DNA from: Alentia gelatinosa
Lineage: Eukaryota; Annelida; Polychaeta; Phyllodocida; Polynoidae
Direction of reading: 5' to 3'
Assembly: GCA_950022655.1 (NCBI GenBank)
Contig: OX465583.1
Location: 16,143,298 to 16,207,297, forward strand
Length of the DNA stretch: 64,000 bases
Shown here in pieces: positions 35,681-47,500 of this stretch. A program made the translations under genes and the position numbers. The stretch's first letter is position 1. Each line of letters opens with the position of its first letter. The notes below the pieces were generated by a model. That model was not told the DNA's origin, made no database searches, and saw only the letters and a program-made list of their open reading frames with translations.

Positions 35681-35745
35681 TCTTAACCTGATGAAGGATC
35701 TTTTATGAATCCGAAACGTTGTTCTAATATAAGCAAATAAATACC
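35681..35745 (+). ncRNA. Hammerhead-like core motif near a polyadenylation signal
   Basis: CTGATGA (35688-35694), a GGAT/ATCC stem and GAAA (35713-35716) reproduce the conserved core and stem II of hammerhead ribozymes. AATAAA follows at 35736. Penelope-like retroelements and retrozymes carry such motifs. I could not find a convincing stem III or cleavage triplet, so it may be a degenerate retroelement remnant. Confidence 0.35.
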
Positions 35746-37099
35746 ATCCTGAACTTTTACTTCAATTCACTGTCTTGAGTTGTGCCTTCCTTACAAACTA
35801 ATTTGCTATCTTATTTTTACACAGCCCCCCTCGAACCCAATCATCATTTTTATATTTTTGATTTATAAGATGTGTATGTCATTTATTAGATGTTTGACGA
35901 TTCTTTTCATTCATTTCAATTCTTATTTTTATCAGCATCTTTTCGTTGCATTAATTTCATTTAAGTTTTTGTTTTGTTGAAATGCATAATGTATGTACAT
36001 ATCTTATATATATATAATTCATGAAAGTACCTTACATCATTCACCATCGCCCACCGGTGAGGAGTAACAGTAGGCCTATCTCTGACCCTTTTTTCATATG
36101 AAGCATGAATCCACTTGCTGGCGAGTAGGGAATGGTAGGCCTATTTCATTGATGTTGTCAAGGAATTGAAAAACAAAATAAAATTTTGTAGGGTAAATAG
36201 AACCAACATCTTTCTTTCCTTAGGCCAAAGTTACCCTAGCTGTGTGGCCCATAGGAATCCCTTTTTACAGTACCGGTACCAATGCAATAGCAATTAATCA
36301 AAAAGGATATTTTGAATAAATGATGACCAAAGGTTCATGCACAGTAAAAGTGATGAAAACCAGATGGGCTTACATGAAAACAGCAAAATTCTATAAAGAA
36401 AACATAATAAAAATTGATGGGGTAAAGTTACCCCAAAACTTTATCATTATTATCACTATTTTCAGGAAGTTTAGACAGAAGTCAGTAGAACCCATGTATT
36501 GCGAATACTCAGAATGAAAATATTTATGAAACCTACTCCATGCCGAGGCGATGGTCTGATACTCAGTGATAGTGATACATCATACGGTGACAGGCCCGGT
36601 GTTTGATACAGCATTCGCCTCGGGGCTACAGCCTGTATTAATTATACTACCGTACGTACCATCTCATCACTCAACATTTAGACTCTCCCCCGTTGAAACT
36701 TAATTGGCAATGTATATTATAATAAGCAGAGATTCAGTCTGGGACACCGGGAACAGAGGACTGATGCACACAAGATCCCTATGAAACGTGAGACAAACAA
36801 ACAATGAAACATGACAAACGTCAGAAACAAAACGTCGAGCTTCCACTAAGTTCCAGTTCCATGTAACATCACGGCATAATATCCGTCAAACAATGTAAAG
36901 TGGAGCACATCGTCTCTCATTAAATACAATGCAGCAAACTTCACTAAGTTAACAGATGGTAGGCCCCTACGGTTCGTACGATTAATTATTTCTTCAGGAT
37001 ATTCTTTACACATAGATCTAGTATATATATTGGTCGCGATAGATCAAAGAAGGTCTGTTACTAGGAAGATAGCAACAAAGTATCTATCGACAGCGTATT
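35746..37099. other. No gene seen
   Basis: AT-rich and unique. The 65-codon frame at 36320 is unrecognised. Confidence 0.4.
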
Positions 37100-37300
37100 T
37101 TCGTACTCTTTGACCTGTCCTTGTTTAGGCGGGAGAAACTTAACGGAATCAGAATTGATACAGCCTCCAGGCACTTCACGGGCTCTTGTGGGCGGGGCTT
37201 GTGCCGTGATTGACCGGTGCCTGGACATGCCGCACGGTCGTAAGAAAAGTGGGCGTGGCTCTAACGACACGACGTGTGTGAACGCGTTTTGTCACTCCTC
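37100..37300. promoter_or_regulatory. CpG patch with GC boxes
   Basis: GTGGGCGGGGCTTG and GTGGGCGTGGCTC are Sp1/KLF-type boxes about 65 bp apart, in a locally CpG-rich sequence. A promoter role is inferred only. Confidence 0.35.
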
Positions 37301-37935
37301 CAGCATATTCTTAATCACACTTGGGCTCGATCTCTGCTTGGAGATTCGTTATTTGTGTTAACCATCATAGTGTATCTGCAAGTTTTGTGAAAAAATCCGC
37401 ACTTAACTATGAACTTGTTGACCACAGATCTTACCTATCAACATTAGAGAAGAATATATTTACGGTACTAGGAGCTGCAGAGAATAGGATAGAATAACTT
37501 AGACGATTAAAATGATTAATAGCTGTACCTTATTGTAGGCCTACCACATTTACTAAATAAAGTGATAGGGCAAAGGCAAAAGGAGAAATAGCTCACTTTA
37601 ATAGATCTTCATGTTCTCACATTGCTTTCGGAACGTTAGATATGTTTTGCTTACATCGTTTAAGATAAAATGTAGTTTCGCTGAATCTAATAGTTATTCG
37701 TCTTTGAAATGCCACCTAGCCCCCCCACCCCTCCACCCCCACCCCAACCCCCACCACACCAGAACTATACCACAGAGTAAAATACTCTGTGCCTATATAG
37801 GCGTACATAGCCACATTTACGAAGATAAACCTTAACTTTGTCGACATACGGGACACTAGTGTTCAGATCGAGCCTGGGCCAAATTGTGTCCTTCCTACGA
37901 TGTCGAGCTCAGAGAGGGGGCGGTGCGGTGGTGGT

Positions 37936-38147
37936 GGGGGGGGGGGGGGGGGGGGGGGGTGGGGGGGGGGGGGGGGTGAAAGGGGGGGGGGGGGGCTTTA
38001 TATATCTACATACCGTATCGTATTAACAATCTATATTTTCAGTTATAGTTTACCTACTAACTTAAGAAGATTTAAGGCATCTATATTAAGATAAAATCTA
38101 ATTGATATTTAAATTAAACACCCCCCCCCCCACACACACACACACAA
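37936..38147. repeat. Long poly-G cluster and (C)n-(CA)n
   Basis: G24 (37936-37959), G16 (37961-37976) and G14 (37982-37995) nearly abut. C11 followed by CACACA lies at 38121-38147. Confidence 0.9.
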
Positions 38148-39525
38148 GTTTGTGTTTCTTTGAATAATTTTGATAATAATACAATTTATTTGGAGATGAC
38201 CTAATGGAGGGGCTTTCCTGACCCACTTTCCATCCTGAATCTTTAAAAAAAAAATATATGTATTCATTTTAATTCGGCACAAGGATGATCTTCCATTATG
38301 TCAATCTGTTTTATTAAAGCATATGCAGTGTTGGTGTACTGATGCACATTATATCTATAGGAACTGGAATTAGGTCATTGATACATCAAGTCATACTAGC
38401 CATCAAGTCATACCAGCGCGGCTATGTTGGATTCAGAACGAGGCTCTGTGCCTGACGCTGTACTAGGATTCACAGAGACAGTTTTTGGTAGGCTCGAAAT
38501 AATACTCCCAGAAACATTAAACAAAATATTAAACTATGGACTTAGGCTGTATGGAAGAGATATAAAGGTCTGACGGTATGTCTTACAAGGTAGGCCTACC
38601 CCATGTCACCTCCTCCTTTGTTCACGGCATGGGGCAGAACTCTCCAGTTACCCTATCAACTTTTGTCACCCTCATCTGTTGATGGGTTTCACTATATAAT
38701 ACATCTAAAATCTATTCCATATGATATTTCTCAGCAGTCAAAGAACACACCCATAATGACTGTATATAAGAGTTATGATTGAAATAAACATGTCCTCATC
38801 AGACTTTTTAATATTGCATATCTTGCTATGATACTATTCCAAAGAGAATTTATATAAGTATCTTAATTCACTATATCACATCATAACAAACCTTATATAA
38901 TTTCCTGCTTGCATCTGAATGCAGTGTTTATTTATCAAGTATATTTATTCTGATAATACAGATTATTCTATTCTATTAAAAATGTTTAATGTTTCAATAT
39001 TTCCCTATTAAGACCAAAAAAAATCTGATTCCGAAAGTCTCTGACAATTCAAAAGACTTAAGAAATATGATTTTCTATGATTTCCCCTGACATGTGGCAA
39101 CCCTCTACAGGGGTTTAACAGCCTAGACAGTGTTCTATAAATAAGATCGGTGTGAAAAGACAGGACAGATGAAACAGAAGTATGATACTCAATGTACATA
39201 CTTAGTAGAAACTGAACGAGAGTTGGTAGTGTTAGTGTTTAATGCACGACGGGCATGTAGTGAGAAGCCTACCTGACCGGAGTGCAATAAACACTAAAAC
39301 TACTGTCTCGAGTTCAGTTTAGTATTTATCCTACCCCGTCTTCAAAAGTTCACTTGTATTCCCCGTGCAATAGATAACACTTAACTGCACGCTCGCCCGA
39401 ATACAGTGACCCAATGTTAAGCCTATGGAGTTTTTGTTATTAGCCGGTAGGCTAAAATAACTAAGCCATAAGTGGGTGGGTGGACGTGTAACGCGCGCGC
39501 GTGTGTATGTGGAGGGGGAGGAGGT
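38148..39525. other. No gene seen
   Basis: AT-rich and unique, with a small direct repeat CATCAAGTCATAC (38385, 38402). Confidence 0.4.
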
Positions 39526-39602
39526 GGGGGGGGGGGGGGGGTCCATGACAAACAATGATGGAGGTTGTATGACAAAACATGACAAAGGGGGGGGGGGGGG
39601 GG
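39526..39602 (+). repeat. Two poly-G runs of 16
   Basis: They lie at 39526-39541 and 39587-39602, after a (CG/GT)n stretch. Confidence 0.9.
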
Positions 39603-41037
39603 TTATGTAGCGTTAAATAGAATGTCGTCAGTTATGCACAGTCCATTAGTGTTCTCTTTGTATATGTCATCCCACTATAGATAGTAATGCATATTTCTCG
39701 GATTTTACAAAAGATAATCTTGATGACTTATGATAGTCCCATCCCAATGGAGAATACATATAGTATACCAGCATTCACCCACTGGCCTGGTTGGGCCAAC
39801 CCAGGGCTTGTGCCAACACTGTAAGAACAAAAATGAAGTTCACAATGGGATGCCCACACTGCCTCGCTTTGAAAATAACTAGGTAACTTGTGAGAAGAGT
39901 AGATTATGCCTGCAAGTTACTACAAGCTACGGCCCCAAAAATATCCCTGAGGATTGAATCTTCTATTTCTATGTGCTCCCGCCCGTTCTGTCGTGTAGTA
40001 TAAATATAATAATGTGTGTCAGTCGCACATTCCATCTTTGACCTTCAGGACACTTCATGGGACATACCAGGACTCATACCTGGTCACCAGCCCTGCCTCT
40101 TCTGGACCCACTCAGCGATGTTAGGTAACACCCAACAGACTCTTATAGATTACAGATACGCTCCAAGCATGCCAGTGATAAAGCCAAATTTATGTCAATA
40201 CTTTATGGTTACCTAGAAAGCAAGTCCAGTGGTCTTCATTCTATCTAAAATAGTTAAGTAAACCTTGAATTTATTTCCTTTTGTAGATTTCAAAATGAAT
40301 AACCTGTGTCATTATCTATAGCCAATATTACATATGAAAAATGAAACGGTAGTTACCCCTACTCGTCTATAAAATAGACTTGATAGTAGTCTAGTGGAAT
40401 GATAAATGATGATAACGATTTTAATGCTTGTATCTTACGAAGATTTTTTTGTCATTCAGGTTATATTTTACAAGCACACTCGTCTCTAACAATTGGGTGT
40501 TTTTCCACGTATTCATGACAACGTTGACAATAAACGAAACACAAATTTTCCTTTTGGTTACAAAAATCTAAGTTGCGGCAGGACATATGACCCTGCATTT
40601 TATCTGATTTCCAGTATATATTCATTTGTAAGTAATATAGTAATATTTATAAATGTCTAATTTGCTAGGGAAAAGATAGGATGACAGTACATAACACAAC
40701 AGGACATAGACATGGACTAGAGATAATATTTATGTTTAGACAAACATAGACGCGTATACAAGTTGCCATCGGTTTGTTTCTGCCATATGGTGCAGACCAA
40801 GTCAAAATACAGTGTTTGATGGTACTACTATAACTTTGTAGTATGAAGAGACCTCTGGTCATTTGACACAGGGGGATATGTTAACCTTGATTAACTTATC
40901 TTGTAAGTCGGGTCGTAAGAGGTGTCCTTTGATAAAACTCCTGTATGCTGTTGACGTACATAGTTTATGATCGTTCTTTGTTAAGCCGTCCCAGATAATG
41001 ATACCTATGTAAGTGGGACTGCTCCGCTATAAAGGAT
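39603..41037. other. No gene apart from the small exon candidate at 40.05 kb
   Basis: AT-rich, unique sequence. Confidence 0.4.
40049..40124 (+). CDS. Candidate small exon
   Basis: CATCTTTGACCTTCAG precedes and GTAACA follows 76 bp that read DTSWDIPGLIPGHQPCLFW and on to HSAML. The splice signals are reasonable, but the stretch is too short to identify. Confidence 0.22.
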
Positions 41038-41264
41038 GGCGTCCACCAACCATGACAAGTCTACGACAATCGCCGACAAGAAAGTTCCAATCGGTGCTTG
41101 TCGCAGCCTTGTCGTAAGAAGGGGGGCTTTACGACAGCGTTGTCGGGGCATGCCGGGAAGTGCACACTCCACCAAAATTAACTATAGTAGACCTCTGCGA
41201 CACGCTCCCGTCACGCCGACACTCCACGACAATGGTCCAGTCGTAGGAAAAATCGAACATGTTC

Positions 41265-42922
41265 CAGGGGCGTCAGAACATTTTAAAAGTGGGGGGGGGG
41301 GGGGGGGGGCGGCAAACTGAAATATTGCTGACTTTTTTCTTGGTATGAAGTCAGACTTTGACATTGGCCTGTTCTACTGGATTTACGTGAATCTGCGAAA
41401 TGTCTGTGAAAAGTCAGGTCTTAGCCTTCATTGCACGCTAAAAAGTCAGACTTCGACATTTTTATGGCAAAAAGTCAAGGCTTAGCCATTATTGCACACT
41501 AAAAAGTCAGACTTTAACATTTTTTATGGTCAAAAGTCAGAGCTTAGCCATTACCACACACTAAAAAGTCAGACATTTACAATTTTCCAGGGTAAAAAGT
41601 CAGGGCTTAGCCACTATTGCACGCTAAAAAGTCAGACATTTACAATTTCCCACGGTGAATAGTCAGGGCTTAGCCATCATTGCACACTAAAAAGTCAGAT
41701 ATTTATAACTTTCAATGTTCAGGAGTCAGGGCTTAGCCATCATTGCACACTAAAAAGTCAGATATTTATAGCTTTCCATGTTCAGGAGTCAGGACTTAGC
41801 CATCATTGCACACTAAAAAGTCAGACATTTACAATTTTCCACGGTGAAAAGTCAGGGCTAAGCCATCATTGCACGATAACAAGTCAGACATTTACAATTT
41901 TTTATGGTGAAAAGTCAAGGCTTAGCCATCATTGCACACTAAAAAGTCAGTCATTTACAATTTTCCACGGCGAAAAGTCAGGACTTAGTCATCATTGTAC
42001 GCTAAAAAGTCAGACATTTACAATTTTCCACGGTGAAAAGTCAGGGCTTAGCCATCATTGCACACTAAAAAGTCAGATATTTATAGCTTTCCATGTTCAG
42101 GAGTCAGGGCTTAGCCATCATTGCACACTAAAAAGTCAGACATTTACAATTTTCCACGGTGAAAAGTCAGGGCTAAGCCATCATTGCACACTAAAAAGTC
42201 AGACATTTACAATTTTCCACGGTGAAAAGTCAGGGCTAAGCCATCATTGCACGATAACAAGTCAGACATTTACAATTTTTTATGGTGAAAAGTCAAGGCT
42301 TAGCCATCATTGCACACTAAAAAGTCAGTCATTTACAATTTTCCACGGCGAAAAGTCAGGACTTAGTCATCATTGTACGCTAAAAAGTCAGACATTTACA
42401 ATTTTCCACGGTGAAAAGTCAGGGCTTAGCCATCATTGCACACTAAAAAGTCAGATATTTATAGCTTTCCATGTTCAGGAGTCAGGGCTTAGCCATCATT
42501 GCACACTAAAAAGTCAGACATTTACAATTTTCCACGGTGAAAAGTCAGGGCTAAGCCATCATTGCACACTAAAAAGTCAGACATTTACAATTTTCCATGG
42601 TGAAAAGTCAAGGCTTAGCCATCATTGCATGCTAAAAAGTCAGACATTTACAATTTTTTATGGTGAAAGGTCAGGGCTTACGTATCATTGCATGCTAAAA
42701 AGTCATACATTGACATTTTTCCACTGTGAAAAGTCAGGTCTTAGCTATTGTTGCATGCTAAAAAGTTAGACTTAGACATTTTTCAATGCTGAAAAGTCAA
42801 GCCAGCTTTTACACTTGGTTGAGTAAAATTTGAAGCTGCTGACCTTTTTGGTCTGGCAAAAAAGTGGGGGGGGGGGGGGCAGTCGCCCCCCCCCCCCTGC
42901 CCCCCCTGTTCTGACGCCACTG
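41265..42922. mobile_element. Nested element with CAG-type inverted ends carrying a satellite array
   Basis: The left end CAGGGGCGTCAGAACA (41265-41280) and the inverse of CAGTGGCGTCAGAACA (42907-42922) form a 16-bp inverted repeat with one mismatch. TGTTC is duplicated on both sides (41260-41264, 42923-42927). Poly-G or poly-C lies just inside both ends (41291-41309; 42866-42897). The CAGNGGCG start resembles hAT elements, but those make 8-bp duplications. The superfamily is therefore left open. Confidence 0.65.
41400..42800 (+). repeat. 63-bp minisatellite, about 22 copies
   Basis: The unit contains ACTAAAAAGTCAGACATTTA, a variable TTTTCCACGGTGAAAAG part and TCAGGGCTTAGCCATCATT. Two larger blocks, starting at GCACGATAAC (41871 and 42249), repeat at 378 bp, which is six units. 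The array therefore has a higher-order period. Stops occur in the frames I read, so it is not coding. Confidence 0.92.
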
Positions 42923-43123
42923 TGTTCGATTTTGTTGTAACCTTGGCGGAAGGCTCCCGACAAGCTTCCCAGTCGCAGCCTATCGTGGCCTTTGTCGTCG
43001 ACTCTTGTCGGGAACTAGGGTCCACCAACCACGACAAGGCTACGACAAGTCCTCCAATCGTAGGCCTGTCATGGACCTTGTCGGAATGCCATTGTCGTAG
43101 CCTTGTCGTGGTTGGTGGACGCC

Positions 43124-44069
43124 CGCCTTAATTCTGTCTTTAGTCGTTCAAGGCATATCCTCACCTTTTCCGAAGCTCTAGTCGTTATGGTCTTGCTGGT
43201 GTCAGCAATAGTAGATTGCAAATGCCTAAACATGTAACCATACTGCACTGCTTTCACGTATAACAGACTTGCACATTCTTGCTTTGAATTATTTCTATTT
43301 AATCAATATTGATTTTATGGGGAAGATATCACACGAGCGACCAGGGGTGCATAAAAGAAGCAGCAGTTAATGATTTATGATAACAGAACGTACATCACGT
43401 ATATGTTTATCAGAGCTCAAGTTCACCATTGAAAAACTGATGTCAGATCGCAATTTAATTCATCCCTCTTGATTTACTACAATCTAGGCAATGATAGAAC
43501 TATATAATTATGTACAGCCATGGTGTTAATGGTCGTGGACGAAGCATCGAATAAAAATATTTTTGCTGAAAAAAAGCTGCAGTCCAAAATTCACACATCT
43601 TTTACGGTTCGCACAGTAAGGTGAGTTTTACAAATAAGCAGTCATTGTACTTCTGTCCAACAGATTTTACATGACAGTACAGTAATGCTGCCGAGCTATA
43701 CTTCAGGTAGCACTTTTGAGCTAATAGACGCCGGATTGTTTCATTTTCTGGTAACCCGACCCAAAATTGCAGGGAAGTCAGGCCTCTAAACAATGTGGAT
43801 CATGACTAGTATGTTTTTGAAACCTCATAATAACAATAATTCATTGTGTAAGACCGCGTTACATAAATAACAGTTCTGATGACGAAAACACAAAAAAAGG
43901 GCCAATTGTTTTCATCGCTCTTTACGTAAAAGATGTATTTGGTTTACTAATTTTTGTAAAATGATATAACATGGCAGTTTACCAGATTTGTTATCTCTGA
44001 TCAAATATGTAACATGCACGTAGTTCTCATCTCGCTCACCAGGTGACCGTGTCGACGTGCGCATGCTCC
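43124..44069. other. No gene seen
   Basis: AT-rich, unique sequence between the nested MITE and the TG/G compound. Confidence 0.4.
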
Positions 44070-44149
44070 GGTGTGTGTTTGTGTGTGTGTGTGTGTGTGG
44101 GGGGGGGGGGGGTGCGTGTGTATGTGAGGTGGGGAGGGGGGGGGGGGGG
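44070..44149 (+). repeat. (TG)n-(G)n compound and second poly-G
   Basis: GTGTGTGTGTGTGTG runs into G14 (44099-44112). G14 lies at 44136-44149. Confidence 0.9.
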
Positions 44150-44179
44150 TGTATGGAGGCGGCGGAGGGGCGAGGCCCA

Positions 44180-44430
44180 CTTTTATAAAAGCCCGGTAAA
44201 TGAATGGGTTTGTGAGCGTGGTGGCTCTGAGCCCCCGGATAGCGGCACGTCTAGGCCGGATGGAGGCAGCTTTAGCAGCTCGATGATATCAGAACCGGCA
44301 ATTTGTAGCCCGCCCGCCAGTCGATCCGCCCTCATCACGCGTGCCCGCCGCGAGATGGCGCCGCGCTCGTTCCGGCTATCCACCGAACCCGGTGCGGTCT
44401 TAGAGGTACGGGGTATCTCCTCTACCGTCA
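44180..44430. other. CpG-rich patch 5, open on both strands
   Basis: It is strongly CpG-rich (CCCGCCGCGAGATGGCGCCG) and open on both strands. The minus frame (44183-44431) reads RADRLAGGLQIAGSDIIELL and KTAPGSVD. It is the head of the repeat array that follows. It could be an exon or a CpG island. Confidence 0.4.
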
Positions 44431-45530
44431 CGACATGAACCTACTTCATCATCACTACCTAGTCCTACTCTACAGTCACAACACAGACCTACTCTATAAT
44501 CACAACATAGACCTACTCGGTCAACTGAGTTTGGTGCAGTCTTAGCTGTACAGGACTTTTCCTCCACAACCACAACATATGCTTCCTTCACCATCTCTAC
44601 AAAGGCCTACTTTACTGTTACAACACAGACCCACTCTATAATCATAAATTAGACCTACCTCCAGATGGGGTCGATTGAACCTGGCACAGTCTTAGTGGTA
44701 CTGGGCTTCATCTACAATATCACTTCGTAGACCTACTTCCCCATCACTATTGATGATAATTACTTCACTGTCACAACACTGACAACAGTCCTACTTTATA
44801 ATCACTACAGTGACCTACTTACAAAGGCAACACATCAAACCTGGCATGGTCTGAATGGTAGAGGTTTCTCCTCAATCATCAAAACCTACTTCACCATCAC
44901 AAAACATACCTATATTCTAGTCATAACCCAGACCTATTTATAGTCAGAGCACAGACCTTTTTACAAAGGTGATCCACCAAACCTGACATGACATAAACAT
45001 ACTCCATCATCACAACATCACTACCTAGAGCTACTCTACAGTCACAACATAGTGGAAGAACTACTCCTGTAGAATTTGGAATTTGGAATAAAAAAAACCC
45101 CCAAAAACCCTAACATATACCTACTCAATAGCCAGTACACATACCTTATTATGAGGCGACCCACTGAACCTGACATGGTCTCAACATAAACCTACTTCAT
45201 CGTCACTGCCTAGACCTACTCTACAGTGACAAAACAGACCTACTCTATAATCACATCACATACCTACTTACCGGGGCAATCCACCAAACCTCACATTATA
45301 TGAGTGATACAGGGTGTCTCCTCTACTATACTCTCTGTTACACACATACTTCACCGTCACTACACAAACTCATAAATTATAACACAGATCTATTCTACTG
45401 TCACTACCTATACCAATTTCACCGTCATAATACAAACCTACCCTACTAACACTATATAGAGCTACTCTATTTCACAGACCCACTCTCCCATCACGACACA
45501 GACCTACTCTGTGGTGACAACTCACTCCTG
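44379..45530 (+). repeat. Degenerate two-level tandem array
   Basis: Short units ACCTACTCTATAATCACAACA (about 20-30 bp) are grouped into blocks of about 150-180 bp. Each block begins like CACCGAACCCGGTGCGGTCTT. The first block lies in the CpG patch. Later blocks carry TG/CA in place of CG. Confidence 0.75.
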
Positions 45531-46129
45531 GTACTGTTGAACGATCAGTTAATACCCCAGATTGATTTAATGATAATGATATGATTATGAAAAGAAGAAA
45601 CTCGCGAAGTGACTTTTATGCACTCTGCTCTAGAGAAACATCCCAAACTGCTATTTCTATAAAAAAAAAAGTGACAAATTTTGTAAAACGCAGCATTAGA
45701 ATTTATTCAAATGTTCTCGCCTCATTCAAGATAGTCGACTTTACCGACTGAAAAGTTTGGAATAATATCAATGTTTGTGATATAGTTCTAGACGCTCTTG
45801 TCTGTACCAGGGACCGGTTTGACATGCTCCTAACCTGGCGGCAGAAAGCCCTAATAAAACCACACTTTGCTGGCCCTACTACGACCCCATGACACCTAAA
45901 CCCCTATTTGCGATGGCGAACTTCATATATTGCCCATATATCCCCAATTAGATCTCTCTCCTCTGAGATCAGTGGTGGTGAAGTTGGAGGAGGGTGGGGG
46001 GAGGTCTGAGTAGGCATTAGTGTGAGGGGGCTGCTGAGTGATACATGGAGCACCATTTACATAGCTGCTCGGGCTCTTTGCTATATGTGCATCCTGGGTA
46101 TTGGCTAGGCGGCCATTAGGCGCGTTATA
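45531..46129. other. No gene seen
   Basis: Unique sequence. Frames here are unremarkable. Confidence 0.4.
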
Positions 46130-46430
46130 GGCCGGGCGGCAGTATGATACGGCGACCTCCTTGTGGCTCGCGCGGCGCCCAAAGCCGCTCAAAGCCCCAG
46201 ACGGGAGGCTCGGGGCCGGACGGGACTCGCGGAGCCGCGGGACGCCGGGCGGACGCCGGGCGGACGCTGAGCGGTCGCCGGGGGGGACGCAGGCAGCGTC
46301 TGGATCCCGAATGATCCACGCGGATCCCGGCGTCCACGGAGCCCATCATAGCGAGCGACGTGCGGGAATGAGGCGTGGTGTCCGCCATCAATTCACCGAG
46401 TTCTTCTTCACAACGTCTCGTCTTATATAG
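46130..46430. other. CpG-rich patch 6
   Basis: GGGACGCCGGGCGGACGCC is repeated with variations, and the patch is open in both directions. It resembles a CpG island. No gene was recognised. Confidence 0.45.
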
Positions 46431-46650
46431 AGAACTCTACTAACTCACGCAATTTACTACACACACATTAGGTCACAAAATTTACTACACATACATGTAG
46501 AACTCTGTTAACTTATGAAACTTGCTTCACATGTAGAACTCACAGATAACTTACAGAATTTACTACAGAGAGTCCATCATAGCGAGTGACTTGCAGGAAT
46601 CAGGTCCCCCGTCTCCCATCAGTTCCCCTTTACAATGTCTCATCTTATGC
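46338..46650 (+). repeat. Direct duplication, second copy CpG-depleted
   Basis: CCATCATAGCGAGCGACGTG (46341 region) recurs as CCATCATAGCGAGTGACTTG at about 46572, followed by matching ACGTCTCGTCTTAT and ATGTCTCATCTTAT. Between them ACTACACACA/GTAGAACTC units repeat. CG has turned to TG or CA in the second copy. Confidence 0.7.
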
Positions 46651-46689
46651 TACATTTACACAAAGTTCATGGCGGTCCCTGTAGCCCTG

Positions 46690-46960
46690 TTTGGCCAAAA
46701 TAAGACTCATAAGACTCAATGTACTTTATCAAGAACGAAGCGATAACCTGTCCTTGGATGTCTATAACACCTGTGAAGAATTGATGCAAATGTATATGTA
46801 TGCACAGGAACTATCAATATTTGACTCTGTACGTTTCATCAAGTTGTGTTTGCTGTATTTGATGTTCACTCGTTTGTGTGGAAGAGCGGCAATGTCATGT
46901 CGAATACAAATTAAATAAACAAAAAAACAAAAAAAACAAAACAAAAAAACAACGTGTGCC
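46690..46960 (+). other. Sequence ending in an A-rich (AAAAAAC) tail
   Basis: A 75-codon frame stops at 46916-46918 and is followed by AATAAACAAAAAAACAAAAA. This is the form of a retroposed 3' end. The frame itself is not recognised. Confidence 0.3.
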
Positions 46961-47049
46961 ACAGGGAAAGTTTTATGGTTTTTTTATTACTTTGGCTTGA
47001 CTTACCCCTAGTTGTGCAGTTCTGTTGAATTTTGCCATGTTCCGTGACG

Positions 47050-47282
47050 TCCTGGGGTCTGTTTAATATCGGACGAACGAGACTTGGAAAGTTCCTACGG
47101 GGGTCGTCCAGTCATTCTCGCTCAAAATAGCCTTGGGATCGTCCAGGAACGAGCCCCGTACGAAACGAGAGAGGTCCCATGAGAAAGTCTCGTTCAACAA
47201 AAATGTCGTCCCATGGAGAAATGTCGTCCACACTGTCCTAAGTCCTCTCAAAGACTTGCATCGGACGACACGCCATAGGGGT
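47050..47282. other. Motif-dense stretch rich in TCGTCC/GGACGA and CTCGTT/AACGAG
   Basis: Short inverted motifs recur every 15-30 bp, in the manner of the hairpin MITEs: TCGTCC or GGACGA many times, and TCTCGTT or AACGAGA several times. It directly abuts the 47.3-kb hairpin. It is probably part of an old inverted-repeat element. Confidence 0.4.
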
Positions 47283-47378
47283 GTTAAGCCAATAAGACAG
47301 CGACATCGACCACCGATTCTCACCGATCCGATCACCGATTATAATCGGGAAGGAGAATGTCGCTGTCTTATACGCTCA
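47283..47378. mobile_element. Short hairpin element with ATAAGACAGC ends
   Basis: ATAAGACAGCGACAT is mirrored by ATGTCGCTGTCTTAT, with CACCGATT repeats and AATCGG in the loop. The left flank AAGCC and the outer ATAAGACA are shared with the 14.9-kb hairpin, while the inner stem differs. Confidence 0.6.
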
Positions 47379-47500
47379 TACAGCAACAGAACAGTTTTTC
47401 TACCTCTTACATATGTGCTGTTCCGTCAACAACACCTGTTTATCTGCTACTTGTTTTATTTTCTATCCATTTCAAACTTCGCAAATTACGCTTTTAACTT

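Larger units (their letters stand above)
41038..43123. mobile_element. Terminal-hairpin MITE split by a nested element
   Basis: The outer ends are inverted: GGCGTCCACCAACC at 41038 and its inverse ending at 43123, followed inward by GACAAG and CTACGACAA motifs. The right end forms a perfect 29-bp hairpin (43020-43048 with 43092-43120). Motifs TTGTCG/CGACAA recur throughout. The two inner edges (AAAATCGAACA at 41249 and TGTTCGATTTT at 42923) are halves of one central palindrome. Phrases such as CACGATAGGCTGCGA (minus strand) are shared with the 18.7-kb elements, so they form one group. Confidence 0.75.

Noticed and set aside
41400..42800. CRISPR-like array
   Set aside because: All parts of the unit repeat. 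There are no unique spacers, and the context is eukaryotic.
41265..42922. Firm assignment of the nested element to hAT
   Set aside because: The CAGNGGCG ends fit hAT, but the visible duplication is 5 bp (TGTTC) instead of 8, and no transposase is present.
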